Shown in pieces: positions 63,601-64,000 of a stretch of DNA of 64,000 nucleotides. Every line of letters begins with the position of its first letter. Position 1 is the stretch's first letter. The notes beneath the pieces were generated by a model. The model was given only the letters and a program-made list of their open reading frames with translations. It searched no databases and had not been told where the DNA came from. Made by a program: the position numbers and the translations under genes. Source of the stretch: an uncultured Bacteroidota bacterium (GTDB taxonomy: Bacteria > Bacteroidota > Bacteroidia > Bacteroidales > P3); the NCBI GenBank assembly GCA_900545215.1, contig UQXW01000003.1, forward strand, positions 26,873 to 90,872. Reading direction: 5' to 3'.

Positions 63601-64000
63601 AAGCAACCACCGCAACAGAATGGACAACCGTATCCGCAACAGGCACAACCATTACGGCAACGGTCAACAACCTCACAGCGGAGACAGCCTACGAGTACAA
63701 AGCCTTTGCAACCACCGCAAGCGAAACGGTTGAAGGCGAAGTGATGAACTTCACCACCGCAGAAGCACCTGTAATCGTAACACCGCCTACCGTAACCACC
63801 CTTGCAGCGACAAGCGTAACGCATGAAGCAGCAACCTTGAACGGTACAATCACCGCAGGCAGTGAAACAATCACAGCCCAAGGCTTCATGTACAAAGCAA
63901 CCACCGCAACGGATTGGACAACCGTATCCGCAACAGGCACAACCCTTACGGCAACGGTCAACAACCTCACAGCGGAGACAGCCTACGAGTACAAAGCCTT
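57633..64000 (+). CDS. Giant multidomain surface adhesin (fn3 and choice-of-anchor-J modules), 3' end outside the window
   Basis: Open from the ATG at 57633 to the window edge, at least 2,122 codons without a stop. Signal peptide (MKKLLFMLLATVLSL to about MKAQ). Residues about 25-205 form an N-terminal beta domain. Then two module types alternate: fibronectin-III-like domains beginning near 210, 476, 769, 1051, 1328, 1586 and 1867 (often opening with Cys-x-x-Pro), and choice-of-anchor-J/cleaved-adhesin-like jelly rolls near 300, 570, 868, 1156, 1425 and 1682 (FPWFEGFE, VPFVEDF, WLITP/WLISP). From residue ~1954 (63492) on, 98-residue fn3-like repeats begin. Such proteins are surface adhesins or gingipain-type haemagglutinin relatives, usually ending in a T9SS sorting domain, which would lie beyond 64000. 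The 5' ATG at 57628 is ruled out by an immediate stop. Confidence 0.88.
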   Translation, partial: MKKLLFMLLATVLSLTQMKAQLVVQVGDGTATQSSAPVSHFYKYSYAQSIYDVEEIANAGIISALAWDFAYASSATVNSTIYMGEVPRSSFSNGTDLVPLDSLTMVYQGNVTFSQGWTTITLTTPFVYSGEGNIVVAYVNTTGSYAGNGRNYNSTVTTVYKTIYKRGDSTPANLSDPTTIGGSSGSIITQRPNIKFTINSADGFCYPVSGLTLSNLTTDGTDISWTSEESNFEYQYKLASETWESENVVSGTTTSTSVSLSGLNSSSRYDFRVKTICSDGESSWVNCSFNTACDVITAFPWFEGFESNWNNLDLMTGTITAPYCWLNINGGGSSYKWETTSTSYEGSKAAYMSGYSSSSATLATYKNDDWLITPVLELTGNEVLSFYTKKSSTSYTPELRIYAYALTDGDITSVADTANFVAIDSITNLTTSYAERELSLESLVGQYRLAFVRNKTIGHGSVFLDNVMVKAAPSCARPDGLVTTGVTDSEISVTWNEVEGVASYNLYYKTGNAADWTVVPVTENSYTLSELPAATAYTINVTAVCGDGTETGFPFDPPLSVATLCSAVPVPFVEDFTTFPSLTSMTSCWKGAQGFLSDVATTPLTYGSTGWGSWTKEGIMSGSQHARMNIYKTSATVADRQEWLISPTIDLGDGSTQYDLKFTLAFTKYNNTVAPVGCEGQKFMVLISQNGGSTWDSIDALTWEPPYEGQTTQDLSQVSTSGQIVKANLTELGYTGNVMIGFYGEQRQIVTGQDNDLHIDDVKIEEHTDCADMLSMEADANSTTSVVLSWAVTPEVSSGWTVAYAEGTTVTPGEDGVETISVPNGTTFPYQVDNLTPNTTYTFMVQYDCGGSWSNPVTVATPQSAAAVPYTCDFEDEEENAQWTLINGTMTTKWFIGAETATPEEHKLYLSSDNGATLSYDVAGTKIVYATRNIQFGNAPFYKITFDYKGGGESNYDYVKVGLFRWDTTLVAGTSLPNWAGSSTVQPGFTYSGGITKFNLTEGQVLQGEIFIDGNTVANSVKQLVFAWRQDYSSGDSVGVQIDNISIIPINCTSPTDIDLAENGATAHSLTFDIEAEAGGQWEIQYKVHEATEWQSHVTTSLEGNLIDNLTSGTMYDVRVRTLCDEDSSLFIPNNSNGYYLFATVCENITVTEETPFIENFDAPIWYRSGDITSSGSFAPMCWININGKHSSYKWQHSNTASASYNGTGGHLYMYNSTSVSADTISDWFISPIFDLAGTETLSFVAKKSSVDETLKIMYYNVDENEDMTSRADTSLFQLLQTITINSTDYTSFDIPLTDLVGSYRLAFYASTPGDYMRIDEVTVSISNCSRPQVADITVVPAASSATVNIADETNTAWIVYYKQASDEEYTAVPASTTEVTLTDLTATTQYSLYVVGDCGTSQSAPSSVINFRTRCFDDAISEFPYVEGFENGLNCWDVSYTSTNSSSYQWNVATTGTSPDCTPHGGSNMLKYQSFNASEGSTSTMISPAFDFSQNMMMSFWMYRTTSYASDNDSVLVYINNLPTEENATLLTTVTLHSTTTGWEEQEIMFPTELSGTHYVILKAVSDYGGNMYVDDLTIKVVPSCMRPEAASVVASDITSNSATISWTDNDESHSAWNVYYREVGAEDYISVPATDVSVALTGLDASTQYEVYVTTDCGTEESEATNMVSFSTQMVEVSIPYSCDFDVAGNNGWALKNGTCTNKWHVGTPTGATSGALYISKDNGATTDYNISAFSVVVAEKLFQTGTSDSLTISFDLTIGGENVSDYLKVFWISADSASYEASTSSMYYSVYSYSSNVIMGKTSSTKYINLLTGTQTMRATIANQPNTLRKLVFVWKNDSSIGTQPGAIIDNLSIIETGGDTPAPCDAPTDLAASNVTETGATVTWNGTASSYEVRLAGGTAETVTTTSKTFTGLTAGTAYTVEVRAVCESSNSAWVSTSFTTQNAQGVTAPTVTTLAATSVTHEAATLNGTITAGSEAITAQGFKYKATTATEWTTVSATGTTITATVNNLTAETAYEYKAFATTASETVEGEVMNFTTAEAPVIVTPPTVTTLAATSVTHEAATLNGTITAGSETITAQGFMYKATTATDWTTVSATGTTLTATVNNLTAETAYEYKA
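63492..64000 (+). repeat. 294-bp tandem repeat inside the adhesin gene
   Basis: Copy 1 spans 63492-63785 and copy 2 starts at 63786 and runs off the window. Over the 215 visible bases of copy 2 they differ at only a few positions. Each unit encodes 98 residues (PTVTTLAATSVTHEAATLNG at the start, YEYKAFATTASE near the end). Confidence 0.93.

Noticed and set aside
58000..63970. Minus-strand frames opposite the giant adhesin
   Set aside because: The plus frame is open for over 2,100 codons with a signal peptide, promoter and repeated domains; the reverse frames follow from Thr/Ala/Ser-rich codons.

Overview
The window is chromosomal DNA of a Bacteroidales bacterium (phylum Bacteroidota); the family cannot be resolved from the sequence alone. 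The evidence is the lineage-specific promoter pattern TTTG-N19-21-TAnnTTTG in front of several units, type IX secretion (T9SS) C-terminal sorting domains on secreted proteins, a lipoprotein form of TamA (TamL), Bacteroidota-type FtsZ and MraY, and a BspA-like leucine-rich-repeat remnant. Nothing points to a prophage, integrase, transposase or CRISPR array.

Layout. 1-3.1 kb: end of the Kdo transferase gene waaA and the outer-membrane assembly gene tamL. 3.3-7.3 kb: tRNA-Met and uvrA on the minus strand, divergent from a coiled-coil lipoprotein. 7.3-11.5 kb: an accessory stretch with a palindromic element, a small sorting-signal protein paired with a large T9SS-secreted protein, an exact 22-bp-period repeat array, and a free-standing candidate small RNA with its own promoter and terminator. 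11.5-14 kb: RecD-like helicase and apbE (minus). 14.2-29.5 kb: the division and cell-wall (dcw) cluster mraZ-rsmH-ftsL-ftsI-murE-mraY-'murD'-ftsW-murG-murC-ftsQ-ftsA-ftsZ, then dut. 29.6-43.8 kb, all minus: two secreted proteins, a repeat-rich secreted protein, a TolC/HlyD/ABC-2 permease export operon, a small Cys-rich membrane protein, dtd, rsgA, a thioredoxin, a lipoprotein, tRNA-Cys and lipB. 44-48 kb: a polytopic membrane protein, rdgB, a DUF2148 protein and serS. 48-49.9 kb: structured repeats and a decayed BspA-like gene. 49.9-56.3 kb: radC, the rplM-rpsI-rpsB-tsf operon, rsmA, mntP and a threonine-aldolase-like enzyme. 56.3-64 kb: an outer-membrane barrel and a giant adhesin that runs off the right edge.

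Most striking points. (1) At the murD position of the dcw cluster there is only a 177-residue protein homologous to the MurD C-terminal domain, without the UDP-binding and ATPase domains and with altered active-site motifs. (2) murE next to it is split by an apparent +1 frameshift that separates the GKGHE motif from the rest of the enzyme. (3) Intergenic regions carry several unexplained structures: five copies of AAAAGTGTCA at exactly 22-bp spacing bracketed by inverted copies; two copies of a 47-48 bp palindromic element with two competing 5' arms (7.4 and 43.9 kb); and a longer dispersed element present in two diverged copies (32.3 and 48.5 kb), each next to an AAAACGCCG hairpin. (4) The giant adhesin alternates fibronectin-type-III-like and choice-of-anchor-J-like modules and then enters nearly identical 98-residue tandem repeats.
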